A stretch of 25,179 bases of DNA from an uncultured Lachnospiraceae bacterium (GCA_910577835.1 CAJTOU010000042.1:1-25179); one strand, 5' to 3'; shown: positions 15,473 to 23,320, counted from the stretch's first letter. Numbers and translations: made by a program. The notes: a model not told the origin generated them from the letters alone.

Positions 15473-15501
15473 CCCATTGTCTAAAGCCAGTGGGATTGCG
15501 A
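15473..15501 (+). mobile_element. second IS200/IS605-type right-end hairpin remnant
   Basis: CCCATTG (15473-15479) pairs CCAGTGGG (15487-15494) around a TCTAAAG loop, followed by ATTGCGA. 15479-15501 is identical to 153-175. GTGAACTA precedes the stem, as in many IS605 ends of Clostridia. No transposase lies beside it, so it is a remnant, a solo end or a small non-autonomous copy. It lies at the left border of the hydrolase/TerY-P island. Confidence 0.5.
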
Positions 15502-15546
15502 CCACATTATTTCAAAATAATTTTTTAGTAAAAAACAGAAAAACTC

Positions 15547-15588
15547 TTGACAAAGTAGTAAAAGTATACTATTATACAATATATAGTA
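15547..15588 (+). promoter_or_regulatory. promoter with overlapping operator-like repeats for the cysteine-hydrolase gene
   Basis: TTGACA (15547-15552), 17-bp spacer, TATTAT (15570-15575). TAGTA (15556-15560) and TACTA (15567-15571) form an inverted repeat within the spacer and -10. A third TAGTA is at 15584-15588. Such symmetry over a strong promoter suggests a repressor site, but no regulator gene is adjacent. Confidence 0.6.
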
Positions 15589-15627
15589 AGTAGCAAATAA
15601 ATACTAACAGTATAGGAGGATAACGCC

Positions 15628-16539
15628 ATGAACACAAACTATTTAGAAATTATCAACACAAACTATATCGGAAGCACAGAAAACCCTGTTTCTCTAAATG
15701 AAATATTGAAAAAAGCCAACGAAGAACACCTCACTCCAGCTTCGCAGAACCGAGAAAAGGTATTATTTTTGGGCATTGATATTCAGCAGGATTTTATGGA
15801 TAACGGCGCATTGGGAGTTCCGGGAGCCAAACAGGACGTATTGCGTGTTACAAAATTTATCTACAACAATATGGATAAAATTTCAAATATCGCCGTTTCT
15901 TTAGACACTCACCTGCCTCATCAGATTTTTCATCCATGTTGGTGGATTGATGAAAACGGAAACCATCCAGCTCCATATACCATTATTACTCTGGCGGATT
16001 TAGATGCAGGTAGGTGGAGAGCGGTTATTAACCCGCAGGCAAGCAGAGAATATGTAAAGCATCTGGAACAGGATGCCAAAAAAGCCCTCTGCATCTGGAC
16101 CTATCACTGCCTGCAAGGTACCAGCGGAGCAGCGCTGGAAAATCAATTCGCCAATATGGTTTATTTTCATTCTGTGGCCAAAAAAGCGGTTATGCAGCGG
16201 CTTGTCAAGGGGCAGGACCCGTTAAGCGAGATGTATGGCATTATCAAGCCGGAATATGATACAAAAGGTTATATTAACCTTGATTTTCTGAACAAACTTG
16301 AAAGCTACGACAGAATATTGATTGCTGGTGAGGCAAAGTCGCACTGCGTTTTAGAGAGTATTCATCAGATTCTTGAATATTACGAAACAAGACCGGAAAT
16401 TACAAAAAAGGTCTATATTTTAGAGGACTGCATGTCGTCAATTCCGGGATATGAAGATATGACAGAACAAACCTTCCAGACATTTAGAAGCAAATATCAT
16501 GTAAATCTTGTAAAAAGTACTGATAACATTTTACAATAA
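15628..16539 (+). CDS. nicotinamidase-like cysteine hydrolase (isochorismatase fold)
   Basis: 303 residues. The nicotinamidase catalytic set is visible: D51 in LGIDIQQDFM, a metal site around DTHLPHQIFHP (D93, H95, nearby His), WTYHCLQGTSGA (158-167) matching the HCVQGTPGA block, K194 in KGQDPLSEMY, and nucleophile C240 in AGEAKSHCVLE. Classic enzymes convert nicotinamide to nicotinate, or hydrolyse related amides, in the cytosol. It is about 100 residues longer than usual, with an extra N-terminal segment (1-43) and insertions around 104-150. GGAGG precedes ATG. It lies 167 bp upstream of the vWA gene, same strand. The actual substrate is not proven by sequence. Confidence 0.85.
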   Translation: MNTNYLEIINTNYIGSTENPVSLNEILKKANEEHLTPASQNREKVLFLGIDIQQDFMDNGALGVPGAKQDVLRVTKFIYNNMDKISNIAVSLDTHLPHQIFHPCWWIDENGNHPAPYTIITLADLDAGRWRAVINPQASREYVKHLEQDAKKALCIWTYHCLQGTSGAALENQFANMVYFHSVAKKAVMQRLVKGQDPLSEMYGIIKPEYDTKGYINLDFLNKLESYDRILIAGEAKSHCVLESIHQILEYYETRPEITKKVYILEDCMSSIPGYEDMTEQTFQTFRSKYHVNLVKSTDNILQ

Positions 16540-16706
16540 AATACTATTTTTTATGTAAAATGGAGCAGTGTTTGAACCTGTATGAAATCAGCAGAATATT
16601 AGTCCAAAATAAAAGGATATTTAATTTTGCATGAAAATTTAGAAGGATATTATTTAAGAAAAATAAAATAAAATTTGATATTTTGTAAAAAAGGAGGATT
16701 TTTATT

Positions 16707-17384
16707 ATGGAAAATTTGGAATATGAAACCGTTATTGATGGATTAGACGAAATTGAAATTGAAAACACATCAATTGATGAAATCGACAGCGAAAATATCA
16801 ATCTTATCTTTCTCGGAATTGACCAGTCCGGTTCCATGTACAGCTATAACAATGATATGAAGCGCGCGCTTCTGGAATTTAAAGATGCGTTGATTCATTC
16901 AAAGGAAGCCGATGAAATTCTTATTGCACGTGCAAATTTTTCTTCCGGAATTGAAATCGGCGGATATAAAAAAATAGATGAATTTTATGCCGGATTTACC
17001 TCCAGTGGCAGTACCGCCATGTACGATGCGATTACCACAGGGACAGAAAGGTTAAAAACTTACAGAGAATTTTTGAAAACAGAGGGCATGAGAGTAAAAG
17101 CGGTATTTGCAATTTTCAGCGACGGCGAGGACAATGATTCAAAAAGCTCCTTTAGCGATGCAAAAAAAGCAGTTGAATTTTTAAACAGTGAAGAAATCAC
17201 CACCGCATTTATCAGTTTTGGAGGAAATGCAGTACAGACAGCAAAAGATTTGGGATTTCGAAATCTTCTGGATGTATCAAGCTCCGCCTCTGAATTAAGA
17301 AAGGCGTTTAACTGTCTTTCAAAGTCGGTAATTGAAAGCTCAAAAAGTGTGCTTGCAGACGAAGATGATTTTTTTCAGATATAA
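16707..17384 (+). CDS. TerY-like von Willebrand factor A domain protein
   Basis: 225 residues, soluble, single vWA domain from about 30 to 215. A complete MIDAS is seen: DQSGSM (D39, S41, S43), T103 in GSTAMYDA, and D139 in FSDGEDND. The acidic N-terminus (1-30) precedes the fold. TerY-type vWA proteins are known to be encoded with a PP2C phosphatase and a kinase (the TerY-P triad of tellurite/stress-response neighbourhoods), and that is exactly what follows here. Strong ribosome binding site AAAGGAGG. No convincing promoter is found in the 167 bp upstream, which contain a CATTTTACA/TGTAAAATG inverted repeat over the previous stop codon. Confidence 0.88.
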   Translation: MENLEYETVIDGLDEIEIENTSIDEIDSENINLIFLGIDQSGSMYSYNNDMKRALLEFKDALIHSKEADEILIARANFSSGIEIGGYKKIDEFYAGFTSSGSTAMYDAITTGTERLKTYREFLKTEGMRVKAVFAIFSDGEDNDSKSSFSDAKKAVEFLNSEEITTAFISFGGNAVQTAKDLGFRNLLDVSSSASELRKAFNCLSKSVIESSKSVLADEDDFFQI

Positions 17385-17438
17385 AAACCGCACAGAAATA
17401 GTGAAACTGTAAATAGACAGAATTATAAAGGAGACAGT

Positions 17439-18071
17439 ATGCTTATTAACAAAATGGGACATCAACATATCCTGCTTGGACAGAACTGTCAGGATTTTGG
17501 AATGGTCAGTCAGAGGCAAAAACTGGTATGTGATGGCTGTTCCGAAGGCAGTCATACAGAGGTCGGTGCAAAAACCTTCTGTCACCTTATAAGCTGTGGA
17601 TATAACATAAGTCAGGCATTTGAAAAATTAATTGACATATTCGGACAAAACGCTTCTACAATAAAACACTATCTCTGTTTTACGATTCTTATGCTGTCTG
17701 AACAGGAGGACAGATTTGAGCTGTCCTTCTGTGGAGACGGGTATATTATTTTGGAAGACAGAAAGGGAAATATTACATTTTCCGAATTAACTGATGGTGA
17801 ATATCCGAAATATTATGCCTATAACTATGTACCGTCAAATCTTTTAAGCCATTATAAAGAAGGAGTAGAACTTGCCAGTTTATCTTTTAAAAAGGACGAA
17901 TATCCTAAAATCGGTATAGCTTCAGATGGACTCAGATTTTTAATAAATGCGGAAAACAGCTTAAAAACTGAATTTTTATCTGCATTAAAATTCAAAAAAG
18001 AAGCTGCCATAAAAAGATTAATAAATAAAAATCAGGTATTATTTAAGGATGATATAACCATTGTATTTTAG
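17439..18071 (+). CDS. PP2C-type serine/threonine phosphatase (TerY-P triad)
   Basis: 210 residues. The metal-binding aspartates of the PP2C fold are present in order: D19 (NCQDF), D32-G33 (VCDGCSEG), D100-G101 (FCGDGY), D163-G164 (IASDGL), and the closing D204-D205 (FKDDITIV). Compact compared with the about 240-residue stand-alone enzymes. Presumably reverses phosphorylation by the kinase encoded just downstream. Ribosome binding site AAAGGAGA. Its stop codon is 12 bp from the kinase ATG and overlaps the kinase ribosome binding site, indicating tight coupling. Confidence 0.9.
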   Translation: MLINKMGHQHILLGQNCQDFGMVSQRQKLVCDGCSEGSHTEVGAKTFCHLISCGYNISQAFEKLIDIFGQNASTIKHYLCFTILMLSEQEDRFELSFCGDGYIILEDRKGNITFSELTDGEYPKYYAYNYVPSNLLSHYKEGVELASLSFKKDEYPKIGIASDGLRFLINAENSLKTEFLSALKFKKEAAIKRLINKNQVLFKDDITIVF

Positions 18072-18083
18072 GAGGTGGTGGAA

Positions 18084-19787
18084 ATGATGATACAGGATTT
18101 ATCCAAACTGTTGCCAATAGCGGAGGGCGGAGAGGGGATTATCTATGAATACGGTCATTCAGTCATAAAAATCTATAAGCCCTGTGTAAATATTTCTTCC
18201 AAACAGAAAAAAGTACAGCTTCTTATTCAAAAAACACTGCCGCCGCAGGTAATCTGTCCAATAGAAGAAGTGTTTGACAGCAAAAAAAATTTTATCGGAT
18301 ATCTGATGAACAGGGCATGCGGCGAAGAGTTTCGAAAACTGTCCAATAAAAAATTTACTACCTCCAATCATATCAGTATTCAGGATATTTTAAGGATGCT
18401 GATACAGACAAAGGATATTTTGAAGAAGCTTCACAGTCAGGATATTTATATTGGTGATTTGAACGATAGAAATATTTTATTTGACCAGTATTTCAATCTG
18501 TATTTTATTGACTGTGACAGTTGGGCAATTGAATCGGAAAAATGCATGGTGGCGCAGGATTTATTCTGCGACCCAATGCTTCAGGAGAATTATTTTAATG
18601 AAGAAACAGATATATATGCTTACTGTATATTGTCATGGAAGGCATTGACACGTATTCATCCATTCGGGGGAGTTCTGCCAGACGATATGAATATTACAGA
18701 AAGAATGAAAAAGGGAATTTCTGTGATTAACAATACTTCTGTGAAAATTCCCCGAACCGTAAGAAACTGGAAAAATTTCTCTCCTGCATTTCTTGCAGCG
18801 ATGAAAAATGTTTTTGAAAATAAAACGCGCAAAATCGGAACAGAGCTTGAGGATATGCTTGCAAATTTGAAATTCTGTAAAATACATTCAGAGTATTATT
18901 ATGGAGAATATATGACCTGCCCTCTGTGTGATACAAATGCGAAAATATTGATAAAACCGGTTTCACAGGGAGTTATGGAGGGGTTAAAGCTGACTGAGGT
19001 GCTGAATGGAGAGGATATTGAAACCGTATTAAATGAATTTAGTTATATTAATAAAAATCAATATGTGGTTGATTTAAGAAGCGGCAGAAAAGAACAATTT
19101 GTATCGGGAAAGAGATACTATTTTACATTAAAAGGAATTCCGGTTATAGAAGAAACAGAAAGATTTATTATCAGGAGCAGTTTATTGTCAGGAAGAGAGG
19201 ATTTTGTATTTGAAAAAAAATATAAAAGTGTTATTATAGTAGAGCAGGATGTCATTTATTATTTGAATAAACAAAACAGTCTGTGTGCGGTGACAGTTTT
19301 AGAAAAGGGGAACAGCGTGAAAAAAATCGAACCGTGCAGTAATACAGCGTATTATCATGTAGAGGGGGAGCAGTACTGTGTGCTAAATATTTACAGACAA
19401 AAATGGATTCTTTCTTTTTGTGGATATCATTATGAAATAGAGCATAAGGATGCTGTGATAAATTATGGGATTCACTATGACAGTGTTTCAGATTCGTGGC
19501 TGATTGTAACGGAAAATCAGGCAAATTGCTTTCGGACATTGATTGTAAATAAATCAGGTGTTCTAATTGACACTGATAAAATAAAATATCAGTGTCCGTT
19601 AAATCACCTGTGTCTTTCAAATCATATTATTTTTATTCCGGCAGATGGAAAAATCAGAGGATATGCATATAAAAAAGATATGTTTAAGGATTTTATATGC
19701 GATATCGTTGATTCTGACAGCAAGTTGATAAAAAGAGGAAAACGGTTTGTAATCATAAATAATGAGAATATCTATTATTTATATTAA
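18084..19787 (+). CDS. protein kinase with zinc-binding module (TerY-P triad kinase)
   Basis: 567 residues. Kinase domain about 8-260: glycine loop AEGGEGIIYEYG (13-24), lysine K29 in VIKIYK, catalytic loop IYIGDLNDRN (D125, N130) and metal motif FIDCDSW (D143, D145) in place of HRD and DFG. This is followed by C265-x2-H268 and C279-x2-C282, a zinc-ribbon-like unit typical of TerY-P kinases, and then about 280 residues of short beta strands (WLIVTENQANCFRTLIVN) that may form a propeller or repeat domain. I choose ATG 18084 (GGAGG 8 nt upstream) rather than the GTG at 18075, which lies inside the ribosome binding site. Last gene of the island. Confidence 0.88.
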   Translation: MMIQDLSKLLPIAEGGEGIIYEYGHSVIKIYKPCVNISSKQKKVQLLIQKTLPPQVICPIEEVFDSKKNFIGYLMNRACGEEFRKLSNKKFTTSNHISIQDILRMLIQTKDILKKLHSQDIYIGDLNDRNILFDQYFNLYFIDCDSWAIESEKCMVAQDLFCDPMLQENYFNEETDIYAYCILSWKALTRIHPFGGVLPDDMNITERMKKGISVINNTSVKIPRTVRNWKNFSPAFLAAMKNVFENKTRKIGTELEDMLANLKFCKIHSEYYYGEYMTCPLCDTNAKILIKPVSQGVMEGLKLTEVLNGEDIETVLNEFSYINKNQYVVDLRSGRKEQFVSGKRYYFTLKGIPVIEETERFIIRSSLLSGREDFVFEKKYKSVIIVEQDVIYYLNKQNSLCAVTVLEKGNSVKKIEPCSNTAYYHVEGEQYCVLNIYRQKWILSFCGYHYEIEHKDAVINYGIHYDSVSDSWLIVTENQANCFRTLIVNKSGVLIDTDKIKYQCPLNHLCLSNHIIFIPADGKIRGYAYKKDMFKDFICDIVDSDSKLIKRGKRFVIINNENIYYLY

Positions 19788-19851
19788 TTTTATAAAAAAC
19801 TAATAAAATAGTATGGACAGGATAATAAATTTCGAATTATCTTTGAATGTC

Positions 19852-19880
19852 TTGTCCACACTAGTAAAGTATGATAGAAT
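19852..19880 (+). promoter_or_regulatory. probable promoter of aat
   Basis: TTGTCC (19852-19857), 17-bp spacer, TAGAAT (19875-19880). TGGACA (19814-19819) can pair with TGTCCA (19853-19858), an imperfect inverted repeat reaching into the -35 box, possibly the terminator of the upstream kinase gene. About 120 nt of leader precede aat; no motif is recognised in it. Confidence 0.5.
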
Positions 19881-20001
19881 AATTTTAAATAGAATGTCAG
19901 GAATCTTTATTTCATAGGTAAGTTTTCAAAATTAATCAAAAAGGCCCCCTTTAAGTTAAAGTTATATTTCCCCATTCAGATTTTCAGAAAGGAAGAAACA
20001 A

Positions 20002-20652
20002 ATGATATTTGAACTGAACAAAGATAACATCATATTTCCAAACCCTGAGCTTGCAGATGATGACGGTCTGCTTGCATTTGGAGGGGATTTAAGCGTAGAA
20101 CGCCTGCTTCAGGCCTATATAAATGGAATTTTTCCATGGTATAATCCGGAAGAGCCTGTTTTATGGTGGTGTCCGAAGAAACGGTATGTGATTTTTCCAG
20201 ATAGGATACATATTTCCAAATCCATGAAAAAATATTTAAGAAAACACAAAATAGAACTTGTATTAAACCGTGATTTTCATGACACCATGCATCGCTGTCG
20301 GATGAAAAGAGAAGAAGAGGAGGGTACATGGATTGGCGATGATATGGAAAAGGCATATTTGAAGCTTCATCATGCAGGCTTTGCCGTCAGCGTAGAGGCT
20401 TATGAAGACGGAGAGCTGGCCGGAGGCCTTTATGGAGTATCTATCGGAAAATGTTTCTTTGGGGAAAGCATGTTTTCAGACAAAGAAAACGGCTCTAAAA
20501 CTGCATTGATTTTGTTTTCTGAAATTTTGCAGGAACAAAATTTTCTGTTTATTGACTGTCAATTTTATACAGAACATCTTGAAAGTATGGGTGGACAGTA
20601 TATAAGCTGGAAAGAATATAAAGAACTGTTAAGAAAAGGGACAGGAAATTAG
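20002..20652 (+). CDS. aat: leucyl/phenylalanyl-tRNA--protein transferase
   Basis: Adds Leu or Phe from aminoacyl-tRNA to N-terminal Arg/Lys of proteins, creating N-degrons for ClpS/ClpAP-type proteolysis. 216 residues. Family hallmarks are FPNPELADDDGLLAFGGDLS (11-30), AYINGIFPWYNPEEPVLWWC (38-57), RREFxxxxRxC-like DFHDTMHRC, TWIGDDMEKAY, and GLYGVSIGKCFFGESMFS (about 146-163). Ribosome binding site AAAGGAAG. A strong terminator overlaps its stop codon. The enzyme is best known in proteobacteria, but homologues occur in Clostridia. Confidence 0.94.
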   Translation: MIFELNKDNIIFPNPELADDDGLLAFGGDLSVERLLQAYINGIFPWYNPEEPVLWWCPKKRYVIFPDRIHISKSMKKYLRKHKIELVLNRDFHDTMHRCRMKREEEEGTWIGDDMEKAYLKLHHAGFAVSVEAYEDGELAGGLYGVSIGKCFFGESMFSDKENGSKTALILFSEILQEQNFLFIDCQFYTEHLESMGGQYISWKEYKELLRKGTGN

Positions 20653-20663
20653 TCCCTTTTTTT
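20634..20663. terminator. intrinsic terminator overlapping the aat stop codon
   Basis: AAAAGGGAC (20634-20642) and GTCCCTTTT (20652-20660) form a 9-bp stem with a 9-nt loop containing the TAG, with T continuing to 20663. On the minus strand the stem is followed by TTTTCTT, so it can also stop an RNA coming from 20920. Confidence 0.85.
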
Positions 20664-20664
20664 C

Positions 20665-20920
20665 AACGGTTATTGCTCTTTTATTGAACCTCTTATCACT
20701 AAAGTGACAGGATTCTTGGAAAATGGCTTCCAATGAAACCAGACACACAAGCTAACTTGGCAGTTCCTGCGGTTTACAAAAATGATGCTGCATCATGGTC
20801 ATACATCGAAGATGTATGACCTAAAGTCCCTTGGACATTTTACGCACAGAAAAGGCATGGCTTTGGCATATGATTTCTCTGTACAACCTCATATATCAGT
20901 TGTTAATCTACTTATCATTA
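20665..20920 (-). ncRNA. structured small RNA candidate between aat and hpt
   Basis: Between 20696 and 20903 nearly every base falls in a local helix. In plus coordinates these are TCAC/GTGA (20696-20707); TTGGAA/TTCCAA (20716-20733); AAACC/GGTTT (20736/20771) enclosing CAAG/CTTG and GCAG/CTGC hairpins; ATGATG/CATCAT (20782-20796); a perfect 11-bp hairpin (20797-20821); GTCC/GGAC (20826-20836); ACAGA/TCTGT (20846/20878); and ACAAC/GTTGT (20883/20899). There is no coding frame of note. I favour the minus strand: an extended -10 (20926-20934) lies just upstream and the bidirectional terminator at 20634-20663 downstream, giving about 280 nt. Family unknown to me. Confidence 0.55.
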
Positions 20921-20925
20921 GAATA

Positions 20926-20934
20926 AGTATAGCA
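20926..20934 (-). promoter_or_regulatory. extended -10 promoter for the structured RNA
   Basis: Minus strand TGCTATACT is an extended -10 (TG, one base, TATACT). The -35 at 17 bp (TGTTAA) is poor. Transcription would start near 20919, immediately before the helices. Confidence 0.45.
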
Positions 20935-21124
20935 TATAAAAAAATGGATTAACATATCTAATAAATTTTTTTCTCAAACATTCTTAAAATATAAAATTCT
21001 TATAGTAATACCACTGTTTTTCATACTATTTTATCACATATCTGTAATATGCAAAAGAAGTTTTACACATTCTAACGTGACAGCATAGAAAAAATATAAA
21101 AAAATAGGAAAAAATTTCTTTTTG

Positions 21125-21133
21125 TGATATACT
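21125..21133 (+). promoter_or_regulatory. extended -10 promoter of hpt
   Basis: TGATATACT (21125-21133) is an extended -10 with no clear -35. It gives a leader of about 120 nt, in which GGATTAA (near 21157) can pair TTAATCC (near 21232). I do not see the conserved core of the purine riboswitch. The 190 bp between this box and 20935 are AT-rich without recognisable features. Confidence 0.45.
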
Positions 21134-21262
21134 ATTGAAAAGAGTTTAAAAATATGGGGATTAAAAACATAACATTTGAAAGATACAAGGTTTAAGGGAG
21201 ATAAGGAATTAAGATTCACAAGGTCTTACATTAATCCACTAAAAATAAAGGAGAAAAATGAT

Positions 21263-21823
21263 ATGAAAATAAACAACACTGATGAATTTAACTGTAAAAT
21301 TAAGCAAATTCTTATTTCAGAAGAAGAAATTCAAAACGCCATAAAACAGACAGCGAAAATGATTGATTCCTTCTATGATGGAACCCCAATACTTCTTGTA
21401 AGTATACTAAAAGGTTCCTTTGTATTTCTGGCGGATTTATGCAGGCAAGTAACTGTACCATGTGAGATTGGTTTTATGGCAGCGAAAAGTTATTATGAAG
21501 CTACGCAGTCATCAGGAATTGTCAAAATAACGATGGATTTGCAGCAGGATATCAGCGATTATCATGTGATAATAGTTGAGGATATTATTGATACAGGCAG
21601 AACCTTAAATGATGTGGTCAAGCTCTTAAAATCCCGAAAACCGGTTTCATTGCGGGTTATTACACTGTTAGACAAACCCGACAGGCGTATAGTGGACTTT
21701 CAGGCAGATTATGTGCTTTTCACTATTCCTGATTTATTTGTTATTGGTTATGGACTTGATTATGGGGAATATTATAGAAATCTTCCGTATATAGCGGAAT
21801 TCAGACAGTCAGTTGAAGACTGA
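21263..21823 (+). CDS. hpt: hypoxanthine(-guanine) phosphoribosyltransferase
   Basis: Salvages hypoxanthine/guanine to IMP/GMP using PRPP. 186 residues from ATG 21263, the usual size. Motifs: VSILKGSFVFLADL (46-59, PPi loop LKGS), the PRPP-binding VEDIIDTGRTL (105-115), and the purine-contact region LLDKPDRR and DYVLFTIPDLFVIGYGLDY near the C-terminus. AAAGGAG lies upstream of this ATG. The open frame continues 29 codons upstream to a TTG, but no ribosome binding site supports that. Followed by a purine permease gene on the same strand, so uptake and salvage are linked. Confidence 0.95.
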   Translation: MKINNTDEFNCKIKQILISEEEIQNAIKQTAKMIDSFYDGTPILLVSILKGSFVFLADLCRQVTVPCEIGFMAAKSYYEATQSSGIVKITMDLQQDISDYHVIIVEDIIDTGRTLNDVVKLLKSRKPVSLRVITLLDKPDRRIVDFQADYVLFTIPDLFVIGYGLDYGEYYRNLPYIAEFRQSVED

Positions 21824-21827
21824 CTAA

Positions 21828-21891
21828 ATATTTCAGATAACTAATTAAGGATGAACTGTATATTTCGGATGACCAATTAAAGATTGGTTGC
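21828..21891 (+). repeat. imperfect 32-bp tandem duplication before the permease gene
   Basis: 21828-21859 and 21860-21891 align as two copies (ATATTTC, GAT, AATTAA, GAT conserved), with several substitutions. It fills the gap between hpt and the permease ribosome binding site. No promoter or hairpin is obvious. Confidence 0.6.
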
Positions 21892-21913
21892 ACATTATTG
21901 GAGGAAGAAAATA

Positions 21914-23275
21914 ATGGAAAAAATATTTAAATTAAAAGAACATAACACAAATATTAAAACGGAGATTGCGGCAGGTATTACCACTTTTATGACTATGGCA
22001 TATATTTTGGCAGTCAATCCGGCGATTCTGTCAGTCGCAGGCATGGACAGTACGGCAGTGCTTCTGGCTACCTGCATGGCTTCATTTATTGGCACAGCCT
22101 GTATGGCGTTTATGGCGAATCTTCCGTTTGCACTTTCAGCAGGAATGGGTTTAAATGCATTTATGGCATATACGGTAGTTCAGGGATATGGATACTCATG
22201 GCAGGTTGCATTATTTGCAATCTTTATTGAAGGAATTATTTTTATTATTCTTTCTCTTACCAGTGTGAGAGAGGCTATATTTGATGCCATTCCTCTTTCA
22301 TTAAAAAGAGCTGTTTCGGTAGGAATGGGGTTGTTTATTGCATTTATCGGACTTCAAAATGCAGGACTTGTGATTGCAGATTCTTCCACGCTGATTAAGC
22401 TTGTCGATTTTACCGAAAATTTCAGAACATCCGGTATCTGTGCTCTGCTGGCAGTTATTGGAATATTCGTTACGATAATTCTCTATATAAAAAATATCAA
22501 AGGTTCCATTTTGATAGGAATTCTTGGAACATGGGCATTGGGAATGTTTTGTGAAGCCGTTGGAATTTATGTTCCGGACGCTCAGACAGGATATTACACT
22601 CTGTTTCCAGCTTTTCACCTGACAGATTTTTCCAGATTTGGAAAAACCTTTGGACAATGTTTTCATATAGACATGGGCAATGTAGGAATTTTTAATTTTA
22701 TTGTTGTTATTTTTTCTTTTCTTTTTGTAGATTTATTTGATACACTTGGAACTCTTATTGGAGTAAGTACAAAGGCAGGTATGCTCGATAAAAATGGAAG
22801 ACTTCCTAATATCAAAGCAGCCTTAATGGCAGATTCTATTGCGACTACTGCGGGAGCAGTGCTTGGAACTTCGACAACCACCACATTTGTGGAATCCTCC
22901 GCAGGTGTTGCAGCAGGAGGAAGAACTGGTCTTACTGCAATCACAACTGCTGTATTGTTTTTGATATCCATGCTGTTCGCACCTGTATTTACTGCCATAC
23001 CATCTTTTGCTACTGCCCCTGCTCTTATTATGGTAGGTTTTCTGATGTTCAGCAGTATTACAGAGATTCGTTTTACAAGCGATAGTTATACAACTGCCAT
23101 ACCAGCATATTTATGTATTTTAGCGATGCCTTTGTTTTACAGTATATCTGAGGGGATTTCGATAGGAATTATTTCTTATGTATTCATTAATCTGATATGC
23201 GGAAAAAGAAAAGAGGTAAACTGGCTGATGACAGTACTTGCTGTGTTGTTTATTCTCAAATATATTTTTCTGTAA
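21914..23275 (+). CDS. NCS2/AzgA-type purine (guanine/hypoxanthine) permease
   Basis: 453 residues with about 12-13 membrane segments. It starts FKLKEHNTNIKTEIAAGITT, the characteristic AzgA/PbuG N-terminus, followed by FMTMAYILAVNPAILS, then SAGMGLNAFMAYTVV and RAVSVGMGLFIAFIGLQNAG. The substrate-site helix region DLFDTLGTLIGVS and GTSTTTTFVESSAGVAAGGR lies near residues 270-340. The product is a proton-coupled nucleobase importer of the inner membrane. GGAGGAAG 6 nt upstream fixes the ATG at 21914; the frame extends ten codons further back without a ribosome binding site. It follows hpt, so imported bases can be converted directly to nucleotides. Confidence 0.92.
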   Translation: MEKIFKLKEHNTNIKTEIAAGITTFMTMAYILAVNPAILSVAGMDSTAVLLATCMASFIGTACMAFMANLPFALSAGMGLNAFMAYTVVQGYGYSWQVALFAIFIEGIIFIILSLTSVREAIFDAIPLSLKRAVSVGMGLFIAFIGLQNAGLVIADSSTLIKLVDFTENFRTSGICALLAVIGIFVTIILYIKNIKGSILIGILGTWALGMFCEAVGIYVPDAQTGYYTLFPAFHLTDFSRFGKTFGQCFHIDMGNVGIFNFIVVIFSFLFVDLFDTLGTLIGVSTKAGMLDKNGRLPNIKAALMADSIATTAGAVLGTSTTTTFVESSAGVAAGGRTGLTAITTAVLFLISMLFAPVFTAIPSFATAPALIMVGFLMFSSITEIRFTSDSYTTAIPAYLCILAMPLFYSISEGISIGIISYVFINLICGKRKEVNWLMTVLAVLFILKYIFL

Positions 23276-23282
23276 AAGCTAT

Positions 23283-23320
23283 GCAGGCGTTAATTGTTTG
23301 ATTATGCAATTAACGCCTGC
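23283..23320. terminator. inverted-repeat terminator between convergent permease and vanZ-like genes
   Basis: GCAGGCGTTAATTG (23283-23296) and its exact complement (23307-23320) form a 14-bp stem with a 10-nt loop. It begins 7 nt after the permease stop, and its last base is the first base of the vanZ-like stop codon complement. T tracts are short (TTTT on the minus strand). Confidence 0.7.

Noticed and set aside
16527..16562. Terminator after the cysteine-hydrolase gene
   Set aside because: CATTTTACA/TGTAAAATG is a perfect 9-bp repeat but AT-rich with no T tract after it, so read-through into the vWA gene is plausible.
21134..21262. Purine riboswitch before hpt, and likewise before the permease at 21824-21913
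   Set aside because: No three-way junction core or kissing-loop sequences of the purine aptamer are visible.
21176..21262. N-terminal extension of hpt from TTG 21176
   Set aside because: No ribosome binding site; AAAGGAG stands before ATG 21263, which gives the normal family length.
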